Shown: positions 8,649-16,571, counted from the first letter of the stretch. The stretch: DNA of 64,000 nt from Clostridia bacterium (GCA_017534885.1 JAFXVR010000024.1:20211-84210), one strand, 5' to 3'. Notes: generated from the letters alone by a model not told the origin. Made by a program: numbers and translations.

Positions 8649-9554
8649 ATGCTCATCCGAGACGCAATCACAGAGTTTCACTTCGACTGTCAGGTAAGGA
8701 AACTGTCACCGAAAACCATCGCACTGTATGACCGACAACTTGAATACATTGCGGCATACATGGAGCAAACGACTGGTTTAACTAACATTGAGGATGTGCG
8801 GTCTATACACATCAAGAAGTTCCTTGTGACAAAAGGAGAAGCAGGACGCAAACCGCAGTATATCAATGACCTACTTAAAGCTTTCAAGGTTTTCTTTAAG
8901 TATTGCTATCAAGAGGGACACATCCAGACTGACCCCTGCGCCAAAGTCCAGAACGTAAAACAGCCTAAATTGAAGCTTCGCACTTTCAACGAAGAAGAAA
9001 TTAGGAAAATGCTCAACTACTACAATGGCAGGAGATTCACCGATATTCGGAATAAGACCATGCTTGCCATGTTTTTTGATACTGGCATGAGACTGAATGA
9101 AGTGCTGACCCTGAAACAAGAGCAGATTCATGATGAATACATTCTGGTTCATGGCAAGGGGAATAAAGAGCGGTTGGTTCCTGTATCTCCATTCCTTGCG
9201 AAGCTTCTGTTGAAATATCGCATTGCGAAAGACAGCTATTTTAACGTGAATACGATTCCACAGAATTATGTATTCGTTTCCTATCGAGGCACACAGTTGA
9301 ATCAACAAGCAGTTTCAAACATGATGAAGGCAGCGGCAGAAGCCGTTGGTGTCAGGAAAGAAGTTCGTGTGTCTCCGCACACTTGCCGTCATACCTTCGC
9401 CCACATTCAGTTAAAAAACGGGTTGGATTTGTATAGCCTGTCCCGTCTGATGGGACATGAGAACATTTCCATCACGCAAAGGTATCTTGATGGCATCAAG
9501 GATGATGAGGTTCTGATTGCGGCAAAGCAAACTGGCGTGTTAGCCCATTTGTAA
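8649..9554 (+). CDS. Tyrosine recombinase / integrase (XerC/D-like)
   Basis: 301 residues. It should catalyse integration and excision of the surrounding element at the 3' end of gap. An N-terminal SAM-like core-binding domain (about 1-90) precedes the catalytic domain with DTGMRLNEVL (first Arg), HGKGNKERLVP (Lys), HTCRHTFA (His-x-x-Arg) and MGHENISITQRYL (second His and the Tyr nucleophile). All catalytic residues are intact. An in-frame ATG at 8586 would add 21 residues; ATG 8649 matches the usual family start. The upstream hairpin may restrain its expression. The gene is in the same direction as gap. Confidence 0.93.
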   Translation: MLIRDAITEFHFDCQVRKLSPKTIALYDRQLEYIAAYMEQTTGLTNIEDVRSIHIKKFLVTKGEAGRKPQYINDLLKAFKVFFKYCYQEGHIQTDPCAKVQNVKQPKLKLRTFNEEEIRKMLNYYNGRRFTDIRNKTMLAMFFDTGMRLNEVLTLKQEQIHDEYILVHGKGNKERLVPVSPFLAKLLLKYRIAKDSYFNVNTIPQNYVFVSYRGTQLNQQAVSNMMKAAAEAVGVRKEVRVSPHTCRHTFAHIQLKNGLDLYSLSRLMGHENISITQRYLDGIKDDEVLIAAKQTGVLAHL

Positions 9555-9607
9555 CCCGCAACTCTTGGATAAGCAAGAGCAACTTTCGGTCGGCAAGTTA
9601 CAACTAT

Positions 9608-9647
9608 GGGGTAAGATGCTACATCTTTGAAGGCGGCATCTTACCCC
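9608..9647 (+). terminator. Strong hairpin downstream of the integrase gene
   Basis: GGGGTAAGATGC (9608-9619) and GCATCTTACCCC (9636-9647) form a perfect 12-bp stem, followed by ACCTTTATTC. Probable transcription terminator. The rest of the 9555-9865 gap holds only the next gene's promoter cassette. Confidence 0.7.
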
Positions 9648-9745
9648 ACCTTTATTCTGGTATTCAAGTGTGTGGAAACGCCCCAAATACACAGGCTTTC
9701 TAACATCACAGCAATTTGGCACACTCTTCTTTCGAGACTTTACAA

Positions 9746-9778
9746 GTCCCAATTATTGGACAGGTAACCTGGTAAAAT
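9746..9778 (+). promoter_or_regulatory. Operator/promoter cassette 1
   Basis: An imperfect dyad GTCCCAATTATTGGAC (9746-9761) is followed by ACCTGG and a -10 element TAAAAT (9773-9778). The distance from dyad start to -10 is 27 bases, the same as in cassettes 2 and 3. There is no good -35 at 17 bases; a TGG-TATAAT-like extended -10 is used, so an activator or repressor at the dyad is likely. Confidence 0.7.
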
Positions 9779-9865
9779 GTAGTCACAGGATGAGGAAAGG
9801 AGCAAGCCTCACCTGAATAAGAAAAGGTCAAGGAACAAGACCCAAAAACCAGAAAGGATACCACT

Positions 9866-10255
9866 ATGAAGAAGAACCATGGCTACGAAATCGACTACAC
9901 CAAGAACACCGTCACCGTTACCAAGAAGTTCCTGAAAGAGGCTGGCATCATCGGTAGCGCCGCCTACACAGAACTTGCGCAGGTGCACCGCGACCACCCC
10001 GACTTCCAGATTGTGCAGCGCGAAATCACCAAGAAGCAGGGCAAGAAGACCTACGGCAAGCTGACCTACGAAGTCATGGCTGACTTCATCGCCGTGAAGG
10101 AAGAGGAGAACGCCCCTGCGGTGCTGGTAGAGTTCGAGCGCGTGAAGGCTCTCTCCAAGGTGCAGGCTGGACAGTATGCCTTCGTGAAGACCTGGTTCCT
10201 CAACCGTTACAGCAATGAGTTCCAGCAGGAAGAGACGGAAGACGCGGCGGCGTAA
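9866..10255 (+). CDS. Small unknown protein, paralogue 1 of 3
   Basis: 129 residues, no signal peptide or membrane helix, rich in Lys and Glu. It aligns along its length with the two following gene products: a start Y-x-(I/F)-D followed by NTVTVTKKF, a central HPDFQIVQRE, a LTYEVMADFI segment and a C-terminal YAFVKTWFLNRY block. The family is not recognised and no catalytic motif stands out; a small nucleic-acid- or protein-binding role is only a guess. The ribosome site AAAGGA precedes ATG 9866. The gene has its own operator/promoter cassette, and its stop codon directly abuts the cassette of the next gene. Confidence 0.8.
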   Translation: MKKNHGYEIDYTKNTVTVTKKFLKEAGIIGSAAYTELAQVHRDHPDFQIVQREITKKQGKKTYGKLTYEVMADFIAVKEEENAPAVLVEFERVKALSKVQAGQYAFVKTWFLNRYSNEFQQEETEDAAA

Positions 10256-10288
10256 GTCCTAATTATAGGACATACAACCTGGTATAAT
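10256..10288 (+). promoter_or_regulatory. Operator/promoter cassette 2
   Basis: Dyad GTCCTAATTATAGGAC (10256-10271; outer six bases a perfect inverted repeat), then ACCTGG and TATAAT (10283-10288). It begins one base after the TAA of paralogue 1. Same 27-base geometry as cassettes 1 and 3. Confidence 0.75.
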
Positions 10289-10342
10289 AATCATGAAAGA
10301 CGAGGGAAGGAAAACCCAAATAAACCAGAAAGGACTATTACT

Positions 10343-10768
10343 ATGACAAAGGCCTATCACATCGACTGGAACACCAACACCCTCACGATGACCAAGAAAT
10401 TTGCGGCAGAAGCGAATCGGTATGGCACCGAAGCTTACAACATTGTCATGGACATGCGGAGCAAGGGTTTCCACATCGTTGTCCGCGAATCCACGCCCCG
10501 CGCTGCCTGCCCCACCCGCATCACCTTCAAGAAGATGGAAACAATCCTCTCTCGCATGGATTACGCTGATGAACGCCTGGAACAGCTTCACGCTGTCATG
10601 GACGCTGGCAAGGGCACCAACAATCAGTATGAGTATGTGCGGCGCTGGTTCCTGCATAACTACCCCAATTTCAACGAAATCCCTGCCCTGAATACCAACT
10701 GCCGCATCGTTGGGCCGCGGGTAACCCTGCTCCCCGAGGACACCGAACCGTTGAAGATTAGCGCGTAA
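10343..10768 (+). CDS. Small unknown protein, paralogue 2 of 3
   Basis: 141 residues, soluble and basic. It shares with its neighbours the start YHIDWNTNTLTMTKKF, the central GFHIVVRES, ITFKKMETILSRM and the C-terminal YEYVRRWFLHNYP block, then adds a divergent tail of about 30 residues. It is the most divergent of the three. Not recognised as any named family. The short leader ends in the same ACCAGAAAGGA ribosome-site segment as the other two. The gene has its own promoter cassette although all three point the same way, so independent dosage control is inferred. Confidence 0.78.
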   Translation: MTKAYHIDWNTNTLTMTKKFAAEANRYGTEAYNIVMDMRSKGFHIVVRESTPRAACPTRITFKKMETILSRMDYADERLEQLHAVMDAGKGTNNQYEYVRRWFLHNYPNFNEIPALNTNCRIVGPRVTLLPEDTEPLKISA

Positions 10769-10801
10769 GTCCCAACCATTGGACACACTACCTGGTATAC
10801 T
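10769..10801 (+). promoter_or_regulatory. Operator/promoter cassette 3
   Basis: Dyad GTCCCAACCATTGGAC (10769-10784), ACCTGG, then TATACT (10796-10801). It follows the TAA of paralogue 2 directly. Same 27-base geometry. Confidence 0.72.
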
Positions 10802-10880
10802 GTAATCACAGGATGAGGGAAGAACCCCACCTGAAAGAATTGGACAAGGAAAAGTCCAAAAAACCAGAAAGGATACCATT

Positions 10881-11330
10881 ATGAAGGACGGTTACAACTT
10901 TGATGCCATCAACGGAACCCTGACCATCTCCGCTTCCTTTGCCAAGAAGGCTTCTTGCGTTGGCTCCCAAGAATACAACACTATGCTGAAACTGCGCCGT
11001 GATTTCCCCAATCTGACCATCCGACAGGAAGAGAAGCGTGCAGGCAAGAAGAACCTCACTTTCGGGCAGATGGAAGCCTTCATTAACCTTCATCGCAACG
11101 CTAAGGAACTGAAAGCGACCTTTGAGAGGGTCAAGAAGCTTGCCCGCATTCAGCCTATGCCTTATATGTTCGTTAAGAAGTGGTTTGAAGACAAGTTCCC
11201 CTACTACGGAAACGCCACCATTGGTGCGGACGGTTACGTGGTGGAAAAAGAAGAACAGCAGAATGAAGAGGCCATCACGAATGAAGTAAAGAGTGAGACG
11301 CCCGAGGTTTCCATGGATAACGCAGCCTAA
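10881..11330 (+). CDS. Small unknown protein, paralogue 3 of 3
   Basis: 149 residues. Conserved blocks: YNFDAINGTLTISASF, LRRDFPNLTIRQEE, KNLTFGQMEAFINL, FERVKKLARIQPMPYMFVKKWFEDKFP. The C-terminal 40 residues are acidic (EEQQNEEAITNEVK) and unlike the other two. No enzyme motif seen. The ribosome site AAAGGATACCATT precedes ATG 10881. A terminator at 11401-11430 closes the three-gene array. Function unknown; the conserved aromatic Y-x-FV-x-x-WF block is a good handle for a profile search. Confidence 0.8.
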   Translation: MKDGYNFDAINGTLTISASFAKKASCVGSQEYNTMLKLRRDFPNLTIRQEEKRAGKKNLTFGQMEAFINLHRNAKELKATFERVKKLARIQPMPYMFVKKWFEDKFPYYGNATIGADGYVVEKEEQQNEEAITNEVKSETPEVSMDNAA

Positions 11331-11400
11331 GATACAGAAACAAGACTACAACGAAGGAAGTGATGACAATGAGCGTCCACAACCTCCGCCCCCCCAAACT

Positions 11401-11430
11401 GGTTTCCTCCGCGCGAGGAAGCCTTTTTTT
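11401..11430 (+). terminator. Intrinsic terminator of the three-paralogue array
   Basis: GGTTTCCTC / GAGGAAGCC (9 bp with one G-T pair), loop CGCGC, followed by seven T. Confidence 0.85.
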
Positions 11431-11464
11431 ATACCAATATCAAATCCTTGACCTACCCGAGTTT

Positions 11465-11493
11465 TTGACTTTTCCTCAGATTTGGTATATAAT
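11465..11493 (+). promoter_or_regulatory. Promoter of the helicase-like gene
   Basis: TTGACT, 17-base spacer ending TTTGGTA, TATAAT. About 80 bases before ATG 11577. Confidence 0.8.
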
Positions 11494-11576
11494 ATAATAA
11501 AGAAAGGGAAATGACGAGCGACAAACTGGTATGTTTCGTTTGCCCTTATCAAAATATAAAAGGAGAATAGTTACTT

Positions 11577-12887
11577 ATGGCAGAAGAAAAAACAATCAGC
11601 GAACTAATCACTGATTAGGCAGTATTCAAACCAGGGCGCATCAACATTATAGATGCTCCCGTAAGCGCGGGCAAAACTCATTTTGCCCTGACCACCTTTC
11701 CTGCGTGGGCGGGAACAGCAGAAAAAGTGCTCTATCTCATTGATACAACCAATGGGGAAATGAGCATTCAGCGAAATATCATCACAACCAATCGCCTAAA
11801 CTATGCGTTTGGGGGCTACAATACCAAACAAGTTTGGGGTGAAGACCCAAATAAAGACAAGATGCCAGTAATGACTTACAGTGGATTTGGGTCCGAGCTT
11901 CTAAAAAACGGCGGAGACTTCCATTGGGTTGCTGACTTTGACTATATAGTATGCGATGAGATGCAGAACCTTGTCAATTATTCAAATTATGAAAACAAAA
12001 AGGAAGACAAGAAGTCCGCGAATAAAAAGGAAGACAATGGGTATGAAAATAAGAAGAAAGACATGAGGTCCGTGAACTTGTTGGTAGCAGAGGCAGCTCT
12101 ACGTATGATTGCGGCAGAAGGTATAACAAAAATCGTGGCTATGAGCGCTACGCCGCAAAAGATAAGGAAGCGTTTCAAGGAATTATGCTATGACGTTCCA
12201 TATGACAGAAGCGCGGTCAGGCGCTTGAAAACCATTGAAACCATTCCATACAGCACAGATATTGAAGTCCTTTTTGCGGAAGAATGCCTTCATCTCAAAA
12301 CTGGTATCATCTATACTACGGAAATAGAGGACATGAAACGTATTATTACGTTTGCCCACAATCTTGGTATACGCGCTGATGGTTTTTGGAGCATACATGC
12401 GGAGAAGAAGATGGAGCAGCATCAGCTTGACTTGCGGGATACCGTTTTGAAGGAAGAGACTATTCCCGCGGGAACGGACCTTCTTGTTATCAACGCTTCT
12501 TCCCAAACTTGTATCAAGATTGATGGTAAGAAGCGCCCCATAGATTATATCGTTGTCCATAATCAGGATGAGGAAGTTATCACTCAGGTGCGCGGGCGCT
12601 ATCACGGGGACCTTCCAACCCTTTATTACCACAGCATCGATGATACCAATAGATACAAGTGCACGCGAATACCCGACAATTTCATGAATACGCGCCTATA
12701 TGAAAAGGAACAACAGGCCCTTTGCGCCTATTTGCGTTTGCGGAACCCCAAGGCATCAAACAAAGAATACTTCAAAATGCGTAAGGTGCGCGAATACCTT
12801 CAATCTTGCGGCTATGAGGTTGATTACAAGAAAGACAGTAAGAACGGGGGAAAGCATTATTATCGTATCAGGAGGATACCAGTTTAG
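11577..12887 (+). CDS. Superfamily-2 helicase/ATPase-like protein with an in-frame TAG codon
   Basis: The frame starts at ATG 11577 (AAGGAG upstream), meets TAG at codon 14 (11616-11618) and is then open to TAG 12885-12887, with TGA three codons further on (12894-12896). Walker A APVSAGKTHFA lies after the first TAG, followed by the DExH box CDEMQ, motif III MSATPQ and a motif VI-like QVRGRYHGD. A Lys/Glu-rich low-complexity insert ENKKEDKKSANKKED follows DEMQ. Between the TAG and Walker A there is no ATG, GTG or TTG in frame (the first is GTG 11727, beyond Walker A), so a working ATPase needs readthrough. Either the TAG is sense in this element or the gene is newly broken; everything downstream is intact. 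Confidence 0.75.
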
Positions 12888-13309
12888 GGGCCTTGATATT
12901 ATTTAGACCTGAAAATGGTATCCCGCGAACCAGATGTTTCCCTGCACTGGGGACTTTTTTTCAAAGCTCCGTGCTTCGCACTCCGCATTGAAAAAAAGCT
13001 CCCTTTTGGGGGAGTGCTTCGCACTCCCCCAAAGAATCTTTTTCGAGAAAAGGGAAAGCGGCATTGCTATATACATGCCTATGGCCGCATATTTGAGTTT
13101 GGTATACAAAAGAAAGAAAAGCATAAGGAAAAAATAAATGGTTTCGCACGCGGACCATTTTCGCGGGAGAGCCATCTTCCGCGGGCTTCAATTGGTGGCA
13201 TTTAGGGTGTTCCGCAGGGTTTTCGCGCGCGGGGGCTTGCCGCTTCCCGTATCCTACGCCCGCCCTGGTGTTGACTGGCGGTCATTGCGGCAACAGCATC
13301 GGCGCAACG
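12888..13309. other. Non-coding stretch with inverted repeats
   Basis: No convincing gene on either strand. It holds a long-loop inverted repeat CTTTTTTTCAA / TTGAAAAAAAG (about 12954-12998) and a 10-bp perfect hairpin GGGGGAGTGC-TTC-GCACTCCCCC (13008-13030). The short ORFs here have biased composition and no ribosome sites. Confidence 0.5.
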
Positions 13310-13519
13310 TCAAATCTTGTTTCCGTCTTTGAACTCAAAGCCGAAATAGAAAACAGCATCAAGCGCAGCCGCGATTCTCTCCAAATCATCAGTTGAGAAC
13401 TTCCCCGTTTTCATGCGCTGATTAAAGGCTTGCGGGCTTGTGCCTATTGCGCGGGCAAGTTCTGATTCTGACATGTTTTTATAGGCTAATGCCATCCTTA
13501 TTTTCTGCGGTATCGTCAT
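13310..13519 (-). CDS. Small HTH (XRE-like) regulator
   Basis: 69 residues: MTIPQKIRMALAYKNMSES, then ELARAIGTSPQAFNQRM as the helix-turn-helix, and a C-terminal DDLERIAAALDAVFYFGF strand. A compact phage-repressor-like DNA-binding protein. ATG 13519 was chosen because the promoter -10 lies at 13542-13547; the longer frame to 13570 would begin upstream of it. It is divergent from the 13696 operon, and both -10 regions carry TCCTTTATAAT, so it probably represses itself and the ArdC-containing unit. Confidence 0.8.
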   Translation of the reverse strand: MTIPQKIRMALAYKNMSESELARAIGTSPQAFNQRMKTGKFSTDDLERIAAALDAVFYFGFEFKDGNKI

Positions 13520-13541
13520 TATGCAACACCCCCCGCATGGC

Positions 13542-13570
13542 ATTATAAAGGATATTCTTGCGCCAGTCAA
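13542..13570 (-). promoter_or_regulatory. Promoter of the small HTH regulator
   Basis: Minus strand TTGACT, 17-base spacer, TATAAT; the spacer ends in ATATCCTT. Confidence 0.8.
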
Positions 13571-13612
13571 GAAAAAATTTTCGATTATCCAGCAAAAACT
13601 TCAATTTTCCTC

Positions 13613-13641
13613 TTGACAATTGAAAGGTTTTCCTTTATAAT
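13613..13641 (+). promoter_or_regulatory. Consensus promoter of the ArdC unit with AAAGG-TTTT-CCTTT dyad
   Basis: TTGACA, 17-base spacer, TATAAT, a perfect sigma-A consensus. A dyad AAAGGTTTTCCTTT lies in the spacer and is the likely operator for the divergent HTH protein. Confidence 0.85.
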
Positions 13642-13695
13642 AACAACTGTAAGAGGGAGACAGAAAGCCTCCCCGAAGAAAGGAAGGTAACCCAC

Positions 13696-13971
13696 ATGTG
13701 CAGCGCCAACAACACCATCATCACCAAGGTCAACGAACTGATGGAACTCAAAAAGATGGCCGACGAACTCCAAGCCGAGATTGACAGCGCGATTGACGAA
13801 ATCAAGGCCTATATGGGCGAAGAGGAAACCATGATGGCGGGAAGCTACAAGGTCACTTGGAAAACCACCGTCAACCGCCGCGTTGACACCACCGCGCTGA
13901 AAAAGGTGCTCGGTGACGCGCTGGATGAATACACCAAGACCGTCATCACCCGCCCGTTCAAGGTCATCTAA
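13696..13971 (+). CDS. Unknown 91-residue protein upstream of ardC
   Basis: An acidic N-terminal helix MELKKMADELQAEIDSAIDE predicts a coiled coil, followed by a compact C-terminal part GSYKVTWKTTVNRRVDTTAL. Such short proteins often accompany anti-restriction or recombination genes in Firmicutes elements, but I do not recognise the family. The ribosome site AGGAAGG precedes ATG 13696. It shares the consensus promoter at 13613 with the ArdC gene; a stable hairpin follows its stop codon. Confidence 0.75.
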   Translation: MCSANNTIITKVNELMELKKMADELQAEIDSAIDEIKAYMGEEETMMAGSYKVTWKTTVNRRVDTTALKKVLGDALDEYTKTVITRPFKVI

Positions 13972-13973
13972 AA

Positions 13974-14003
13974 CCCCGAAAGGCTCTGCAAAGCCTTTCG
14001 GGG
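13974..14003 (+). terminator. Stable hairpin after the 91-residue gene
   Basis: An 11-bp perfect stem CCCCGAAAGGC / GCCTTTCGGGG with an 8-base loop, no T-run after it. It may be an mRNA-stability structure rather than a terminator. A second hairpin, GGGAGCCAG / CTGGCTCCC (14032-14065), follows just before ardC. Confidence 0.5.
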
Positions 14004-14091
14004 CAAGCCCCACCGAAGCAGCTACGAAACGGGGAGCCAGTTACATTATAACATGGCTGGCTCCCCTAAACAAGAGAAGGGAGCTAACAAA

Positions 14092-14916
14092 ATGGATATC
14101 TACGCCGCAATTACGGACCGCATCATAGCAGAGCTTGAAACTGGCATCATCCCTTGGCAGAAGCCTTGGCAGGCCGAAGGTAAGGCCATCAGCCACACAA
14201 CAGGCAAGCCCTATTCCCTGCTGAACCAAATGCTTCTTGGCAAAGCTGGCGAATGGCTGACCTTCAAACAGTGCCATGAAGAAGGCGGTTTCGTCAGGAA
14301 GGGCGAAAAGAGCCGAATGGTGGTATTCTGGAAATGGCTGGAAGAGGAAGACGAAGAGACAGGCGAAACCAAGCAAATCCCGCTGCTGCGCTATTACAAC
14401 GTCTTCCATATTGACCAATGTGAAGGCATCCGCGCCAAGCATCCGCAAACGCTGACGAAGCCCGCCTCCCCCAATGAGACCGCCGAAACCATCATCCGCG
14501 ATTATGTCAGCCGCGAAGGGCTTACGCTGGAACACCGCGAAGGTGACCAAGCATTCTACAATCCCGCGCAGGACCGCGTTGTGCTCCCCCTTATCTCCCA
14601 ATTTGCGGAAGCCGCCGAATACTATGGGACCGCATTTCATGAACTAACCCACAGTACAGGTCATATGAAGCGGCTGGCGCGGCTGGATACCACAGCGAAC
14701 TTCGGAAGCGAAACCTATTCAAAGGAAGAGCTTGTGGCAGAATTGGGCGCGGCATACCTTGTCAATCACGCAGGGCTGGAAACAGCCAAGAGCTTCCGCA
14801 ACAGCGCCGCTTATATCCAAAGCTGGCTCCAAGTGCTGAAAAATGACAAGCGCTTCATAGTAAGCGCCGCGGGCAAAGCTGACAAAGCCGTGAACTTCAT
14901 TCTTACGGGGGCATAA
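14092..14916 (+). CDS. ardC: ArdC-like anti-restriction protein (ssDNA-binding plus zincin metallopeptidase)
   Basis: 274 residues. The N-terminal domain (MDIYAAITDRIIAELETG, IPWQKPW, PYSLLNQMLLG, GFVRKGEKSRMVVFWK) is the ArdC single-strand-DNA-binding fold. The C-terminal half carries the zincin motif AFHELTHSTGH (HExxH) with the EELVAELGAAYL follow-up. ArdC proteins protect incoming element DNA from host restriction. ATG 14092 is preceded by GGGAG; the upstream in-frame ATG 14053 lies inside the hairpin at 14032-14065. It sits in the same unit as the 91-residue protein. Confidence 0.9.
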   Translation: MDIYAAITDRIIAELETGIIPWQKPWQAEGKAISHTTGKPYSLLNQMLLGKAGEWLTFKQCHEEGGFVRKGEKSRMVVFWKWLEEEDEETGETKQIPLLRYYNVFHIDQCEGIRAKHPQTLTKPASPNETAETIIRDYVSREGLTLEHREGDQAFYNPAQDRVVLPLISQFAEAAEYYGTAFHELTHSTGHMKRLARLDTTANFGSETYSKEELVAELGAAYLVNHAGLETAKSFRNSAAYIQSWLQVLKNDKRFIVSAAGKADKAVNFILTGA

Positions 14917-15062
14917 GCCCCCGTAAGGGCAGCGTAAATCAATCATATGGTTTCGTTACCACTTTCGGGGGAGCCGCAGGTCCCGCGCAAAATGCGGCTT
15001 TCCCGCGCCGCAAAAGTGTAAAATGGCACATCTACCTTTGAATTGACAGAAGGGAAAATGAT

Positions 15063-15656
15063 ATGAGCAAGATTTATGGGTTTGCCCGCTGTTCCCTTGG
15101 AGAGGAACGCGGTCAGGATATCAACCGCCAGGTGCGCGAATTGAAGGAAGCTGGCGCAGAAGAAATCATCACGGAAAGAGTGCATGGGGACGCCAAGGTA
15201 AAGCCGCAATTGGATTTTCTCTTGGAACACATAGAGCAAAACAGCACGCTTTATGTAACAGAAGTCAGCAGGCTTTCACGCTCCACACAGCAGCTATGTG
15301 AAATTCTGAATACCATCAAAGACAAACACCTGCGGCTTGTCATCCTCAATAGCGTGACTATTGATTGCCGCAACGGGAGAATTGACGCAATGAGCATGGC
15401 TTTTCTGCAAATGGCTGGTGTTTTCAGTGAATTAGAGCTATCCATGATAAGGGAACGGGTTCGGTCAGGCATGGCCAATGCCCGCGCCAAAGGAAAGCAG
15501 ATTGGCCGTAAGTCCGTGACGAAAGCTGACCTGCCCGCCGTTTTCATCAAGTATTATCCAGCCTATGCTAACGGCACCATGAACGTGTCGGAGCTGGCGC
15601 GGGTATGCGGTATATCGCGGCCTACTGCTTACAAGTATATTCGGATGATGAACTAA
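15063..15656 (+). CDS. Serine recombinase (resolvase/invertase family)
   Basis: 197 residues. The N-terminal catalytic domain has YGFARCSLGEERGQDINRQ with the nucleophilic Ser, YVTEVSRLSRS and MAFLQMAGVFSELELSMIRER, then a C-terminal HTH (MNVSELARVCGISRPTAYKYI). It is of Tn3-resolvase/invertase size, so it probably resolves or inverts DNA rather than integrating the element. The ribosome site is AGAAGGG upstream of ATG 15063. No pair of inverted res-like sites was recognised nearby. It lies 146 bp after ardC. Confidence 0.92.
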   Translation: MSKIYGFARCSLGEERGQDINRQVRELKEAGAEEIITERVHGDAKVKPQLDFLLEHIEQNSTLYVTEVSRLSRSTQQLCEILNTIKDKHLRLVILNSVTIDCRNGRIDAMSMAFLQMAGVFSELELSMIRERVRSGMANARAKGKQIGRKSVTKADLPAVFIKYYPAYANGTMNVSELARVCGISRPTAYKYIRMMN

Positions 15657-15669
15657 GGGGGCTGGAATT

Positions 15670-15999
15670 ATGACGAAAACCGCAATCAGACGCGAACTGC
15701 GCAATATCAGAAATGAAATGGATTGGCTCTTGTGGCGTGAACAGCAGCATAATCCAGACTGGCGCTTTCGGTCCGCACTGTATAGTAAGAGGCGCGTAAG
15801 GCTGGTAAGACCTATTGGGCACTGCAAGCATTACAAGCAAATTGCTAACTGCTTATATAAAAACGTGGTTCCCGCCAAACGGCGGGAACCAGCTTTATCC
15901 TTATCCACGCGGCGGGAAGGGGTCGTGACCATGAGAATCTTTCTCTTGGATACGCCCATCCTTACCATGAATAACGAGTTCGGAATGTTGGTTCTGTGA
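15670..15999 (+). CDS. Hypothetical basic protein
   Basis: 109 codons starting 13 bp after the recombinase stop with an AGGGGG ribosome site. The first 65 residues (RRELRNIRNEMDWLLWREQQ, Arg-rich) look like a genuine helical basic protein. The later part reads through a perfect 11-bp hairpin and into the antisense of the convergent gene, so the C-terminal half may be fortuitous. Not recognised. Confidence 0.5.
   Translation: MTKTAIRRELRNIRNEMDWLLWREQQHNPDWRFRSALYSKRRVRLVRPIGHCKHYKQIANCLYKNVVPAKRREPALSLSTRREGVVTMRIFLLDTPILTMNNEFGMLVL
15866..15891. terminator. Bidirectional hairpin between convergent genes
   Basis: TGGTTCCCGCC / GGCGGGAACCA, 11 bp perfect, loop AAAC; a T-rich tail (CGTTTTTATA) follows on the minus strand. 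Confidence 0.7.
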
Positions 16000-16131
16000 A
16001 ATCTTGCGTCCGATATTGACTGCTTCCTGTTTGGTCGTTGTCACCTTCGTCGCTTTCTTTCCACCAGCGCCGATGACCTGCCAACCGCCACCTCTATGGG
16101 GCGTAATGTGCTGATTCGAGCCTTTTGCCAT
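15901..16131 (-). CDS. DUF2188-domain protein
   Basis: 76 residues. HITPHRGGGWQVIGAGGKKA, TTTKQEAVNIGRKISQ and SELVIHGKDGRIQEKDSHG match the DUF2188 pattern (a small beta-rich protein of unknown function found with mobile DNA). ATG 16131 has GAAAGGA nine bases upstream; the frame extends further 5' but without a ribosome site. Its end converges on the hairpin at 15866-15891. Confidence 0.8.
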   Translation of the reverse strand: MAKGSNQHITPHRGGGWQVIGAGGKKATKVTTTKQEAVNIGRKISQNQHSELVIHGKDGRIQEKDSHGHDPFPPRG

Positions 16132-16214
16132 TGAAATCAATCCTTTCTCTTCATGTAGTCGGGAAACAATGAGAAGAGAAGGGAGAACCGCCAAGCCCTT
16201 CTTGATGCTGCTAA

Positions 16215-16352
16215 TTAGTCCTGACGCTTAACAGACACGGCGATGCGAAACGCCTTTTTGCCGCGCTGACGTGCATACAGGCGCGTTCCATCTTTGAGCG
16301 TGATAAACGCACGGAAGATATAAACGCAATCCGAAGATTTATCCTTCTCCAT
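16215..16352 (-). CDS. 45-residue small protein
   Basis: MEKDKSSDCVYIFRAF then TLKDGTRLYARQRGKKAFRI, a basic beta-type peptide. An excellent ribosome site AAAGGAGGTG sits seven bases before ATG 16352, which is the main evidence for the gene. Function unknown; possibly a transcription- or restriction-modulating peptide by location only. Confidence 0.65.
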   Translation of the reverse strand: MEKDKSSDCVYIFRAFITLKDGTRLYARQRGKKAFRIAVSVKRQD

Positions 16353-16571
16353 GAATGCACACCTCCTTTGCATAAAGTCAAGTCCGAAGCAAGCACAGGA
16401 TTTTTTCCAGGCGTTTTTCGGATTTTGTTGCAAAAGAGCAGTGCGATGGGCTATACTATCAATGTGGCAGAAGTATAGGGCGGTTCTCGCACTGACTTTT
16501 GCATCAGCTTCGTCCATGCGCCAACATGGGCGAAACTTTTTTATGTCAAACGGCTTTCGCCGTCAGACAAC

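Noticed and set aside
10769..10784. TTGGAC as a -35 element of the paralogue promoters
   Set aside because: It lies only about 11 bases from the -10; the dyad is better read as an operator upstream of an extended -10.
12903..13205. Short ORFs on both strands between the helicase and HTH genes
   Set aside because: Low-complexity translations over inverted repeats, without ribosome sites or recognisable motifs.
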